A stretch of DNA of 64,000 nucleotides from positions 2,884,501 to 2,948,500 of the forward strand of contig NZ_JARUBO010000005.1 of NCBI RefSeq assembly GCF_029626235.1, in the 5' to 3' direction. Origin of the DNA: Micromonospora sp. WMMD1120. GTDB taxonomy: Bacteria > Actinomycetota > Actinomycetes > Mycobacteriales > Micromonosporaceae. Both the position numbers and the translations under genes were made by a program. Of the stretch, positions 1-8,893 are shown one piece after another. Below the pieces are notes generated by a model. It had not been told where the DNA came from. It was given only the letters and a program-made list of their open reading frames with translations, and made no database searches. The number at the start of each line of letters is the position of its first letter. The stretch's first letter is position 1.

Positions 1-1062
1 TTGGTAGGTGGTGAGGAGGGCATATACCTCTTGCTCGATGCCGGGGATGCTGTGAGAGCGCAGGACGCGGCCGTTGAGCATGGTGGCTTTGATCGAGTAG
101 TAGGTGGTCTCGGCCTGCCAGCGTTCGTGGTAGAGGTTGATGAGTTCTCGGGCGGGGTAGCGGGCGTGATCGGTCAGGCTGGTGATCAGGCGCCACTGCT
201 CGCGGCGCACCGTGCCGTCGGCCAGGGTGATGGTGACCTGCGCTTCGATGACTCGTATCAGGATGAGGGCGGGTAGGGTGCCGTAGCCGATGCGGGTCAG
301 GTAGGAGCCATCGGGCAGGCGTTGCGCGATGGTCGGGCGGCGGCAGGCGGTGGAGCGGACGAGGAACTGCGCGCCGGTGGCGGCCACGTCGTGCAGGAAT
401 CGCGCGGCGTCGAAGCCGGCGTCGGCCAGCAGCAGCATCGCGCGGTCCAGTGCGCCTACCAGGCGGTGGGCATAGGGCAGTTCGCCTCCTGCATCGGGGC
501 CGAAGTCCGCGGCGAGCAGGGCGCGGGTCCCGCACTCGATCACCACGAGCAGTCGCAGCAGCGGGTAGCCGAACTCCCGCCGGTCTCCTACCCGTTTGCG
601 GTAGCGCCAGGTGACCTGTTCCCGGTCGGGCACGTGCAGGTGAGTGCCGTCGATGGCTACGGTGCGCAGGCCCCGGTAGAACACGCCGGGCTGGCTGGGC
701 AGGCCGACGACACCAGCCAACGTCTCGAACAGCCGCCGTAGCGGCGCCGCTCCGATCCGGCGGCGGGCGCGGGCAAGTGAGGAGACGCTCGGGCGCGTCA
801 GGCGCAGGTCCGTCAGGGCGGCGGTCAGCTTCCCCCAGGTCGCCAGATAGGAACAGCGCTCGAACAGAGCGAGCGCGAGGACGAAATACACCACGACCCG
901 AGACGGCAGCAGCCGCAGCCGCTTCTCCCGTGTCCCGGTCTCCTCCAACACCGCGTCTACCAGGTCAAAATCGATGATCTGCGTCAACTCACCCAGATGA
1001 CCGGGCGCGTACACACCCCCGGCCACCCCGAACGACCGGCTGATGACAGACTTCTCCTGCAA
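1..1062 (-). CDS. IS4-family transposase (partial, 3' end outside the window)
   Basis: This frame is open for 354 codons from a TTG at 1062 to base 1 with no stop. The TTG is preceded by AGGAG (1072-1068) at a 5-nt spacing, which decides the start; an upstream in-frame TGA excludes a much longer gene. The product would cut and rejoin the ends of its own element. The DDE residues of the IS4 family are recognisable: Asp138 in AIDGTHLHVPD, Asp214 in LADAGFDAA, and Glu318 in the Y-(2)-R-(3)-E-(6)-K signature, seen here as YHERWQAETTYYSIK. The early segment APGHLGELTQII is typical of actinobacterial members. No frameshift is seen, so the element may be intact if its other end is. It lies just downstream of galK on the same strand. 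Confidence 0.9.
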   Translation of the reverse strand, partial: MQEKSVISRSFGVAGGVYAPGHLGELTQIIDFDLVDAVLEETGTREKRLRLLPSRVVVYFVLALALFERCSYLATWGKLTAALTDLRLTRPSVSSLARARRRIGAAPLRRLFETLAGVVGLPSQPGVFYRGLRTVAIDGTHLHVPDREQVTWRYRKRVGDRREFGYPLLRLLVVIECGTRALLAADFGPDAGGELPYAHRLVGALDRAMLLLADAGFDAARFLHDVAATGAQFLVRSTACRRPTIAQRLPDGSYLTRIGYGTLPALILIRVIEAQVTITLADGTVRREQWRLITSLTDHARYPARELINLYHERWQAETTYYSIKATMLNGRVLRSHSIPGIEQEVYALLTTYQ

Positions 1063-1196
1063 CGGGACTCCTGACAACGATCACCTTGCTCGACACAAGC
1101 TGATCTATCAGAAGTCCCGTTCGCGTCTTCAAAGCCTTGACTCAAGCCCCGATCGCCAAACGCAACGGCGTTGACATCAATGAACAAGCACGATCT
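1..1196 (-). mobile_element. Partial IS4-family insertion sequence, cut by the window edge
   Basis: Only the upstream end and most of the transposase gene of this element are visible; the rest lies left of base 1. The non-coding part (about 1063-1196) is less GC-rich than the flanks and holds a small perfect palindrome (CAACGGCGTTG, 1163-1173) followed by a TTGACATCAATGA-like stretch, which looks like IS-end and promoter DNA. Native sequence downstream of galK resumes by about 1200. The exact outer boundary, terminal inverted repeat and target duplication cannot be defined because the other end is missing, so the right limit is an estimate. Confidence 0.6.
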
Positions 1197-1198
1197 TG

Positions 1199-1212
1199 CT
1201 CGCCTCGGCGAG
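1199..1212 (-). terminator. Possible galK terminator hairpin
   Basis: A perfect 6-bp inverted repeat (CTCGCC, 2-nt loop, GGCGAG) lies about 14 nt past the galK stop. It is short and has no T-run, so the assignment is weak. The neighbouring AGCACGATCTTGCT resembles half of the GATCTTGCA palindromic repeats found elsewhere in the window. Confidence 0.3.
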
Positions 1213-1225
1213 GGAGCGGGGGTGG

Positions 1226-2389
1226 TCAGGAGAGGCGGGTGGCGCCGGGTGAGGGGAGGACCGTCACGGTGGTGGGGGCGGTGAAGCCGCGCTCGGCGTA
1301 CGCCGTCGTCACCGCCGCGGCCACCTCGTCGGCGCGGTCGACCTCGACCAGGGCGAGGACGCATCCGCCGAAGCCGCCGCCGGTCATCCGCGCGCCCAGC
1401 GCCCCGGCCGCCAACGCCGCCTCGACGGCGGTGTCCACCTCCGGCACGGTGATCTCGAAGTCGTCGCGCATCGAGACGTGTGAGGCGGTGAGCAGCGGCC
1501 CGATCTCGTCGACCCGTGCGGCGCGGAGCAGCGCCACGGTGTCCAGCACCCGCTGGTCCTCGGTCACCACGTGCCGGACCCGTCGCCGGGTCTCCTCGTC
1601 GTCGAGCCGGGCCAGCGCGGCGTCGAGCTGGTCGACACCGACGTCGCGCAGCGCGGCCACGCCGAGAGCACTGGCCCCGGCCTCGCAGGAGCGGCGGCGG
1701 GCAGCGTACTCCCCGTCGGCGTGCCGATGCGGCGCCCGGCTGTCGATGACCAGCACCGCCAGCCCGGGGGCCTCGAGATCGAACGGGATGTGCTCGACCG
1801 ACTCGTCCCGACAGTCCAGGAAGAGCGCGTGCCCGGCGCGGCAGCGGATCGACGCGGACTGGTCCATGATGCCGGTCGGCGCCCCGACGTAGACGTTCTC
1901 CGCCCGCTGCGCCAGCCGGGGTTGAGCTGTCGCGGGCAGCTCCAGCCCACCGAGGTCGAGCAGGGCGGCCAGCACCGCCGACTCCAGCGCCGCCGAGGAG
2001 GAGAGCCCGGAGCCCAGCGGCACGTCGGACGTGATCGCCAGCCGGGCCCCCGGCACCCGGTGACCCGCCTCGCGTAGCGCCCAGACCACACCCGCGACGT
2101 ACGCACCCCAACCGCTGACCCGACCCGGCTCGGCGACCTCCTCCGCGCCGAAATTGATCGTCTCGCCGGACAGCTCGGACCAGACCGTCCACCGCTCGCC
2201 GTCCTGGCGGTCGGCGGCGACGATGGTACGCATCGGCAGCGCGAAGGGCAGGACGAAACCCTCGTTGTAGTCGGTGTGCTCGCCGATCAGGTTGACCCGG
2301 CCGGGAGCCGCCCAGCGTCCGGCGGCCTGACCGCCGAACTGCGCGGTGAAACCGGCAACGGCCCGCTCGGCGACGTCACCGGCGCTCAC
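1226..2389 (-). CDS. galK: Galactokinase
   Basis: Galactokinase phosphorylates alpha-D-galactose to galactose 1-phosphate with ATP, the first step of the Leloir pathway in the cytosol. The 387-residue product has the usual family length. It carries the GalK signature GRVNLIGEHTDY near residue 31, the GHMP-kinase ATP loop PLGSGLSSSAA in the middle and the third GHMP motif GGGFGG near the C-terminus. The GTG start at 2389 follows AAGGAG at good spacing. It lies directly downstream of galE on the same strand (55-nt gap), so the two are probably co-transcribed. No galT is visible; it may lie elsewhere or beyond the IS element on the left. Confidence 0.97.
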   Translation of the reverse strand: MSAGDVAERAVAGFTAQFGGQAAGRWAAPGRVNLIGEHTDYNEGFVLPFALPMRTIVAADRQDGERWTVWSELSGETINFGAEEVAEPGRVSGWGAYVAGVVWALREAGHRVPGARLAITSDVPLGSGLSSSAALESAVLAALLDLGGLELPATAQPRLAQRAENVYVGAPTGIMDQSASIRCRAGHALFLDCRDESVEHIPFDLEAPGLAVLVIDSRAPHRHADGEYAARRRSCEAGASALGVAALRDVGVDQLDAALARLDDEETRRRVRHVVTEDQRVLDTVALLRAARVDEIGPLLTASHVSMRDDFEITVPEVDTAVEAALAAGALGARMTGGGFGGCVLALVEVDRADEVAAAVTTAYAERGFTAPTTVTVLPSPGATRLS

Positions 2390-2444
2390 TGGATCTCCTT
2401 CGTTCGCGACTGCGGGGCTCGCAAGATCGGCTCACTCCTCGCGC

Positions 2445-3431
2445 TCACTGGGCCGTCCCCATGATGTGCGTGCGGTAGAACGCCCAGGCGTCACCGACCA
2501 TGTCGTGCAGTGTCGGCTTCTGCGGCACCCAACCCAGCTCGTCGCGGGCCAGCGCGGAGGACGCGACCAGCTCGGCCGGGTCGCCCTCGCGGCGCGGCGC
2601 GATCTCGACGGGCAGCTCGTGCCCGGTGACAGCGCGGACCACGTCGACGACCTGCCGGTTGGTGAACCCGTTGCCGTTGCCCAGGTTGTAGATCCGGTGC
2701 TGGCCGCTGGTGGCCGCGTCGAGCGCCAGCAGATGCGCCCGGGCCAGGTCGGCGACGTGGATGTAGTCGCGCACGCAGGTGCCGTCCACAGTGGGGTAGT
2801 CGTCGCCGAACAGTTGCAGCTTCTCCCGCCGGCCGGCGGCGACCTCCAACGCGATGGGGATGAGGTGTGTCTCCGGGTCGTGCCGCTCGCCGAGCGTGAC
2901 GTCCCCGTCCAGGTGGGCGCCCGCCACGTTGAAGTAGCGCAACGACACGGCGGCGAGCCCGTGCGCGACCGCCTCGGAGGTGAGCGCCATGTCGACGGCG
3001 AGCTTGGTGGCGCCGTACGTGTTGGTGGGGGCCTTGACCGCGTTCTCGGTGATGGGCAGCTCGGTCGGGTTGCCGTAGACGGCAGCGGTGGAGGAGAAGA
3101 CCATCCGGGGCACCCCGGCCGCGCGGACCGCGTCGATCAGGGCGAGCGTGCCGACGGTGTTCGTCTGCCAGTACAGCTCGGGTTTGACCATCGACTCGCC
3201 GGCGGCGATCAGGGCCGCGAAGTGCAGCACCCCGTCGAAGCCGGCGTCCCTGGTGAGGACGCGGGCGGCGTCGTGGATGGACGCTTCGACGTGCGTCGCG
3301 TCCGGGGCGAGGGCCGCGCGGTGCCCGGTGCGCAGGTCGTCCAGGACGACCACCTGGTGGCCCGCGTCGAGCAGCATCCGGGTCACCACGCTCCCGATGA
3401 AGCCGGCGCCCCCGGTGACGAGCAGTTTCAC
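2445..3431 (-). CDS. galE: UDP-glucose 4-epimerase
   Basis: This NAD-dependent short-chain dehydrogenase interconverts UDP-glucose and UDP-galactose, for galactose use and for cell-surface glycans. The 328-residue product begins with the Rossmann dinucleotide loop (TGGAGFIGS, residues 6-14). It has the catalytic Tyr/Lys pair as YGATK and an active-site Ser/Thr run (FSSTAAVYG) about 25 residues earlier. I chose GTG 3431 because a perfect AGGAGG lies 7 nt upstream and translation then starts exactly at the Rossmann strand; a longer frame to 3473 has no such signal. The 55-nt gap to galK holds a CTCACTCCTCGCGCTCACT stretch that resembles common intergenic sequence rather than a promoter. Confidence 0.96.
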   Translation of the reverse strand: MKLLVTGGAGFIGSVVTRMLLDAGHQVVVLDDLRTGHRAALAPDATHVEASIHDAARVLTRDAGFDGVLHFAALIAAGESMVKPELYWQTNTVGTLALIDAVRAAGVPRMVFSSTAAVYGNPTELPITENAVKAPTNTYGATKLAVDMALTSEAVAHGLAAVSLRYFNVAGAHLDGDVTLGERHDPETHLIPIALEVAAGRREKLQLFGDDYPTVDGTCVRDYIHVADLARAHLLALDAATSGQHRIYNLGNGNGFTNRQVVDVVRAVTGHELPVEIAPRREGDPAELVASSALARDELGWVPQKPTLHDMVGDAWAFYRTHIMGTAQ

Positions 3432-3575
3432 GTCGTTGCCTCCTGCCTGGCCCGCCCGGGACGTGGCCCTCAATGATCACACTAGGACGGTGGCCGGCAC
3501 CTCTGCGGACAGCACCGACAACCCCATTCCATCATAATCTTTCACAACTAAACAGAGACGAACATTGCTCGGGCC

Positions 3576-3595
3576 CGCACGGGATTTCCCGTGCG
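3576..3595. promoter_or_regulatory. Perfect 9-bp inverted repeat upstream of the CBS-domain gene
   Basis: CGCACGGGA, two bases, TCCCGTGCG form a perfect palindrome between the divergent galE and CBS-domain genes. Its 3' edge is 16 bp from the candidate -10 box at 3612. That position would overlap the -35 region, which suits an operator. The cognate regulator is unknown. Confidence 0.4.
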
Positions 3596-3611
3596 ACGGG
3601 CAAACGGTGTC

Positions 3612-3617
3612 TACCAT
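3612..3617 (+). promoter_or_regulatory. -10 box of a probable leaderless promoter
   Basis: TACCAT lies 7 nt before ATG 3625 and no ribosome-binding site is present. This is the arrangement expected for a leaderless actinobacterial mRNA starting at or next to the initiation codon. Confidence 0.45.
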
Positions 3618-3624
3618 CTCTGTC

Positions 3625-4722
3625 ATGCGGGAAGCGGCCCGTACCGGGCTCCGGCGACGCGCGCGGGTGCGACCCCGCCGCGACCCCGGCCCGCTCGCCC
3701 GAGCCGTCGCCCGCGTGCTGGTCCGCGCCGCCGACGGCGCCAGCCGTCTCGTCACCGACCTGCTCGGCGCCGGCCCGGCGGCGGGCCGGGAGCGCATCTC
3801 CGAGGCGGACCTGCGGGACCTGGTCGCGGCGAACACGGTGCTCGACCCGGACGAACGCCGGATCATCGACGAGGTCCTGGTGGCCGGCGCCAGTCTGATC
3901 CGCGAGGTGATGATGCCCCGAACCGAGGTGGTCTTCCTGCCGGCACGACTGACCATCGCCGAAGCCGCCCGACTGGTCCGCGCCGAGACGCACACCCGGT
4001 ACCCGGTCACCGACGGCACCCACGACGACGTGATCGGCTTCGTGCACCTCCGGGACGTGCTGCTGCGCCCCGACGCCGACCGGTGCGGCACCGTCGGTGA
4101 GTTGGCCCGCGAGGTGAAGCGGCTGCCGGGCAGCAAGCGTGTGCTGGCGGCGCTGACCGAGATGCGTCGCGAGGGCCAACATCTGGCGGTGGTGGTCGAC
4201 GAGTACGGCGGCACCGCCGGGATCGTCACCCTGGAGGACCTCATCGAGGAGTTGATCGGAGAGATCCACGACGAGTACGACGCCGCCCCGGACCCGGTGC
4301 GCGCCGGCCTCCCGGCCGTGGTGGACGGGCGTCTCAACCTCGCCGACTTCGCCGAACGAACCGGTGTGGCGCTGCCGGCCGGGCCGTACGAGACGGTGGG
4401 TGGCTTCGTCATGGCGGCGCTGGGCCGGCTGCCGGTGGCCGGGGACGAGGTGCCGGTTGCCACGGGGCCCGCCGACGACGGCGCGCCGGGTCCGGCCGAT
4501 CCACCGGGCGGCGCTCTGCTGCGGGTGCTCGCCGTGGACGGCCGTCGGGTCGCCCGGCTGGCGGTCTCGGCCGTGCGGATGCCGGAGCCCCGCCGGGAGG
4601 CGATGGCCGGGCAGGGGAGTGGGCTTCTGGTCGCCCCGACGCGCCGCGCCGACAGGAGCGAGCCACGCGAGGTCAATGGCCCGGCGTCGGCGGGCCGACG
4701 CCGACCCGCCGGCCCGTCATGA
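3625..4722 (+). CDS. CBS-domain CorC/HlyC-family protein lacking the membrane domain
   Basis: The 365-residue product carries a CBS pair and a C-terminal CorC/HlyC transporter-associated domain, a module that in larger relatives regulates Mg2+/Co2+ efflux. Typical motifs are visible: the linker before the CBS pair (IREVMMPRTEVVFLP, about residues 92-106), TRYPV in CBS1, VVVDEYGGTAGIVTLED in CBS2 and the GEIHDEYD that opens the CorC domain. The N-terminus is a short basic stretch without the DUF21/CNNM transmembrane region of full-length homologues, so this is a soluble, CorC-like form. The C-terminal 60 residues are Pro/Gly/Arg-rich. The start is ATG 3625 (leaderless context). Its role in ion homeostasis is inferred from the family only. 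Confidence 0.85.
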   Translation: MREAARTGLRRRARVRPRRDPGPLARAVARVLVRAADGASRLVTDLLGAGPAAGRERISEADLRDLVAANTVLDPDERRIIDEVLVAGASLIREVMMPRTEVVFLPARLTIAEAARLVRAETHTRYPVTDGTHDDVIGFVHLRDVLLRPDADRCGTVGELAREVKRLPGSKRVLAALTEMRREGQHLAVVVDEYGGTAGIVTLEDLIEELIGEIHDEYDAAPDPVRAGLPAVVDGRLNLADFAERTGVALPAGPYETVGGFVMAALGRLPVAGDEVPVATGPADDGAPGPADPPGGALLRVLAVDGRRVARLAVSAVRMPEPRREAMAGQGSGLLVAPTRRADRSEPREVNGPASAGRRRPAGPS

Positions 4723-5781
<1,059 letters not shown>

Positions 5782-5817
5782 TTCCCGGTACCGGTGAACG
5801 GAGGGGCGGCGCGAAGC

Positions 5818-6363
5818 GTGGATCGCAGTGGCGGGGTGGCGCCGACCGGCGACACCATCCAGATCGGCATCGCCGTGGACATTCCCGAGCCGTGGGGCGC
5901 CCAACTCACCCGGCGACGAGTCGAGGCCGGCGACCCGCTCGCGGTGCCCGCGCACGTGACGTTGCTCGGCCCCACCGAGATCCAGACCGCCAGCCTGCCC
6001 GCCGTGGAGCAGCACCTGGCCGCCGTCGCCGCCGCGCACCTGCCGTTCACGCTGCACCTGCGGGGCACCGGCACGTTCCGTCCGGTCACCCAGGTGGTGT
6101 TCGTCGCGGTGGCGGCCGGGATCAGCGAGTGCGAGTTGCTGGCCGCCGCCATCGCCGCGTCGCCGGGCCTGCGCCGCGAGGCCCGCTTTCCGTACCATCC
6201 GCACGTCACTGTGGCGCAGGACGTGGCGCCGGAAGCCCTCGACAAGGTGTACGAGGATCTGGCCGACTTCTCCGCCATGTTCGAGGTCGACGCGTTCACC
6301 CTCTTCTCGCACAGCGGACAGGCGCGATGGCAGCCCCGTCGGGACTTCCGCCTCGGCGTCTGA
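5818..6363 (+). CDS. 2'-5' RNA ligase / 2H phosphoesterase family protein
   Basis: The 181-residue product has the two His-x-Thr motifs that define the 2H phosphoesterase superfamily (AHVTLLG near residue 42 and HPHVTVAQ near residue 133), separated by the usual roughly 90 residues. Members hydrolyse or ligate cyclic nucleotide and RNA 2',3'-ends; the substrate here is unknown. I chose GTG 5818, which has GGAGGGG upstream, over an in-frame GTG at 5794 without a ribosome-binding site. It starts shortly after trpS on the same strand, suggesting co-transcription. Confidence 0.82.
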   Translation: MDRSGGVAPTGDTIQIGIAVDIPEPWGAQLTRRRVEAGDPLAVPAHVTLLGPTEIQTASLPAVEQHLAAVAAAHLPFTLHLRGTGTFRPVTQVVFVAVAAGISECELLAAAIAASPGLRREARFPYHPHVTVAQDVAPEALDKVYEDLADFSAMFEVDAFTLFSHSGQARWQPRRDFRLGV

Positions 6364-6441
6364 ACGCCGGCGACGCGCCGGCCGGCGAGCATCGGGAGCG
6401 GGTTGCCACCACGGCCGTGGAAGATCGGCGAGGATGATCGC

Positions 6442-7368
6442 GTGAACGTGATCGGGCAGATCGAGGCGGGCATCGACCGCTGGGTGACCGCCGCGCGCCA
6501 CCGGTCGGGCCTCTTCGATCACGTCTGGCGGGCCGGCGCGCTCTACGCCGAGGTGCTGGCCGGGCGGCTGGCCGCCGCGATCGCCTACTACGGCTTCTTC
6601 GCGGTGTTCGCGCTGGCCCTGGTGGCGTACTCCATCTTCGGCGCGATCCTCGAGGACAACGACGAGGTGAGCGCGGCGGCCGCCGACTTTCTCAAGGAGA
6701 ACCTGCCGTTCCTGGACGCACAGCAGATCGCCAACTCCAGCAACACGGTGGGCGTGGTCGGCCTGGTCATCCTGGTGTTCACCGGCATCGGCTGGGTGGA
6801 GGCCATCCGGTCCTCGCAGCGGTTGATGTACCAGCTCAACCAGCAGCCGGGCAACCTGGTGGTCCGACGGCTCGTCGACCTGGGCGTGATGATCGGCGTC
6901 TTCGTGCTGCTGGGTGTCTCGGTCGCGGCGGTGGACGCCCTGGAGTCGCTGCTGCGTTTCCTGCTGCGTAGCACCGGTTCGGTCGGCCTCACCACGATCA
7001 GCGCGGTGCTCAGCGTGCTGGTCAACATGGTGCTCGCCACCGCGTTGCTGCTCGCCGTGCCCCGGCTGCGGATGAGTCGGTCCCGACTGCGGCCGGTCGT
7101 GCTGCTGGTGGCGGTCGGGATCACGCTGCTGAACACCGTCGGGCGGTACTACGTGGTGCGTACCGAGCGGAACCCCGCGTACACGGTGGTGGCCGGCGCC
7201 GTCGGTCTGCTGCTCTACCTCTATCTGCTCAACCAGCTGGTGCTGTTCGGCGCGGCGCTGCTCGCGACCAGCACCAACGGTCGGGTGGTGGACCTGGCGG
7301 AGGCAACGGCCCCGCCGGAGGACGCCGACGACGAGACCGGACCGGGCACGCCGGGTGGTGGCGTGTGA
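6442..7368 (+). CDS. YihY/virulence-factor BrkB-family inner-membrane protein
   Basis: The 308-residue polytopic protein has about six hydrophobic segments. The family hallmarks are an N-terminal segment with AAAIAYYGFFAVFAL (about residues 40-55) and a C-terminal pair ending in LYLYLLNQLVLFGAALLA. These proteins are widespread and of unknown biochemical function. The old ribonuclease BN label for the family is not supported by any nuclease motif here. GTG 6442 has GAGGA 7 nt upstream, which favours it over the earlier in-frame start at 6403. The hydrophilic acidic tail follows the last membrane span. Confidence 0.85.
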   Translation: MNVIGQIEAGIDRWVTAARHRSGLFDHVWRAGALYAEVLAGRLAAAIAYYGFFAVFALALVAYSIFGAILEDNDEVSAAAADFLKENLPFLDAQQIANSSNTVGVVGLVILVFTGIGWVEAIRSSQRLMYQLNQQPGNLVVRRLVDLGVMIGVFVLLGVSVAAVDALESLLRFLLRSTGSVGLTTISAVLSVLVNMVLATALLLAVPRLRMSRSRLRPVVLLVAVGITLLNTVGRYYVVRTERNPAYTVVAGAVGLLLYLYLLNQLVLFGAALLATSTNGRVVDLAEATAPPEDADDETGPGTPGGGV

Positions 7369-7384
7369 GCGAGGAGGTGGGCAG

Positions 7385-7753
7385 ATGCTGATCTCGGTCA
7401 ATCCGGACTCTCCGGTGCCCCCGTACGAGCAGGTGCGGGGGCAGCTCGCCGAGCTGATCGGGGACGGCCGGCTGCCGGTCGGCACCCGACTGCCCACCGT
7501 GCGGCAACTCGCCGCCGACCTCGACCTGGCCGCGAACACGGTGGCCCGCGCCTACCGGGAGCTGGAGACGGCCGGGCTGCTGGAGACGCGGGGACGCAAC
7601 GGCACCTTCGTCGCCCCGGGCCGGGACGACGCCGTCGACCGGTTGCAGCGGGCGGCGGCCGGCTACGCGACCGAGGCGGCCCGGCTCGGCGTACCCCCGG
7701 CGACCGCGCTCGCCCTCGTCCGAGCGGCCCTGGACGCGATCCGCCCCGGCTGA
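7385..7753 (+). CDS. GntR-family transcriptional regulator, YtrA type
   Basis: The 122-residue protein is an N-terminal winged-helix GntR domain (PPYEQVRGQLAELI to NGTFVAP, about residues 14-80) followed by a short helical tail, the layout of the YtrA subfamily. The recognition helix is LAANTVARAYRELE. Such regulators usually control ABC-transporter genes and their own transcription; no ABC operon is adjacent, so the target is unknown. ATG 7385 follows GAGGAGG closely. It starts 16 nt after the YihY-family gene, so the two are probably one transcript. Confidence 0.9.
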   Translation: MLISVNPDSPVPPYEQVRGQLAELIGDGRLPVGTRLPTVRQLAADLDLAANTVARAYRELETAGLLETRGRNGTFVAPGRDDAVDRLQRAAAGYATEAARLGVPPATALALVRAALDAIRPG

Positions 7754-7824
7754 TCGGACCGCCGATCGAGCGGTAACTGAGCAGAACGCCGCCGACGCTC
7801 GCGTTCGCGGCCCATGATGAGCCG

Positions 7825-8262
7825 GTGGGCGCACTCATGACACTGGACCTGCCGGCGGACTCGCCGCTGCTCGGCCTGCCGTGGATCATCACCTTCGGCC
7901 CGCTCGGTGATCTCGACGAGTGGGAGCCGGTGGTCTGCGGGCCGTACGAGCGGCCGCACGCGTTGGCGCTGGCCGAGGCGGTGGTGGCCGACGAGCAGCT
8001 GATGGCCGTGGTCGAGCCGTTGCTGCCGGCGCTGTCGGCCGACGAGATCCGTGACGAGATCGCCGCCGCGCAGGTCGCCGCCGAGGACGAGGCCCGTCAG
8101 GTGGAGGGGGCCGACCTGTACGGGGACTTCGAGGACGTGATCGACGAGGAGTTGGACGCGGCGGCCGACGAGGCGGGCCACGGTGAGCCGGCCGAGCCGC
8201 CGGACGAGGCGGAGGTACGCGCCGGCTTCACCCGGATCGCCGCGCTGCTGACCGCGAAGTGA
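7825..8262 (+). CDS. Conserved small acidic protein of unknown function
   Basis: I do not recognise this 145-residue protein. It is strongly acidic, with a globular-looking N-terminal part (LPWIITFGPLGDLDEWEPVV, then PHALALAEAVVADEQ) and an Asp/Glu/Ala-rich C-terminal half likely to be helical. No membrane segment, signal peptide or catalytic motif is visible. The start is GTG 7825 or ATG 7837; a CATGAT hexamer (7813-7818) 6 nt before the GTG suggests a leaderless mRNA. Codon use is typical of the genome, which supports a real gene. Confidence 0.75.
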   Translation: MGALMTLDLPADSPLLGLPWIITFGPLGDLDEWEPVVCGPYERPHALALAEAVVADEQLMAVVEPLLPALSADEIRDEIAAAQVAAEDEARQVEGADLYGDFEDVIDEELDAAADEAGHGEPAEPPDEAEVRAGFTRIAALLTAK

Positions 8263-8274
8263 GCCGTCGGGCCG

Positions 8275-8643
8275 TCAGCGCCGGGGCGCGGTGTCCAGTA
8301 CGCAGAACTCGTTGCCCTCGGGATCGGCGAGCACTGTGAACCCCTCGGTTCCGGTCTGGCCGACGTCGACGTGCCGCGCGCCCAGGCCGACGAGTCGCCG
8401 TACCTCGGCCCGCGGGTCGCCGTCGGCGACCAGGTCGAGGTGCAGGCGGTTCTTGCCCTCCTTCGGGGTGCCCGAGCCCTGCAACCAGATGGTGGGCGCC
8501 GCCTCGGTGGGTCGCCCCGGTGGCCACAGCTTGGCGCTGCCGTCGTCGCCCTGCTCGACCTCGCAGCCGAGCGCCGCGGACCAGAACGCGACCATGAGAT
8601 CCAGGTCCGCGACGTCGATGGTGCACTGCGCCACCCGTGCCAC
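8275..8643 (-). CDS. VOC-superfamily (glyoxalase-like) protein
   Basis: The 122-residue product has two paired beta-alpha-beta-beta-beta units of the vicinal-oxygen-chelate fold: DVADLDLMVAFWSAALG at the start, NRLHLDLVADGDP in the middle and VLADPEGNEFCVLD at the end. Members include glyoxalases, dioxygenases and resistance proteins; the actinobacterial sub-group with this pattern has no settled substrate. The His in LHLDLV and the Glu in NEFCV are the positions that usually bind metal. GTG 8643 was chosen because GGAGG precedes it at 9 nt; longer frames add basic, Pro-rich sequence without a start signal. It converges with the gene ending at 8262. Confidence 0.85.
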   Translation of the reverse strand: MARVAQCTIDVADLDLMVAFWSAALGCEVEQGDDGSAKLWPPGRPTEAAPTIWLQGSGTPKEGKNRLHLDLVADGDPRAEVRRLVGLGARHVDVGQTGTEGFTVLADPEGNEFCVLDTAPRR

Positions 8644-8715
8644 AGTGGGACACCTCCGGGATCGTCGATACCGGTGCGGTACCCCGGGTGGCGGCGGGTT
8701 ACACGCCGGAACGGA

Positions 8716-8755
8716 CACCGGCGCCACGCGGAGCGCTTTCCGCGTGACGCCGGTG
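8716..8755 (-). terminator. Strong hairpin between the LacI-type regulator and VOC genes
   Basis: Two 17-nt arms (8716-8732 and 8739-8755) pair with one mismatch around a 6-nt loop. Lying about 140 nt past the stop of the minus-strand regulator gene and about 75 nt before the VOC gene, it fits an intrinsic terminator of the T-run-poor actinobacterial type. Confidence 0.6.
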
Positions 8756-8893
8756 ACACCTCACCCCCCCACCACAAGGGGCCGAAGCCCAGTCGCCCGC
8801 CGGCGCGCGGCACGACGAACGACCAGGTCGAGGAGTTGTTACCCGCTCAGCGCCGTTCAAACCGGACCGTCGCCGCACTGATCGGCAGCCCGT

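Noticed and set aside
1..977. Three plus-strand open frames (1-276, 322-741, 777-977)
   Set aside because: They lie opposite the IS4 transposase, whose minus-strand frame has the family motifs and a continuous 354-codon reading frame.
1226..3431. A missing galT as evidence that the IS deleted part of a gal operon
   Set aside because: galK ends normally with its own stop before the IS, and no galT remnant is visible. Loss by the IS cannot be shown without the left flank.
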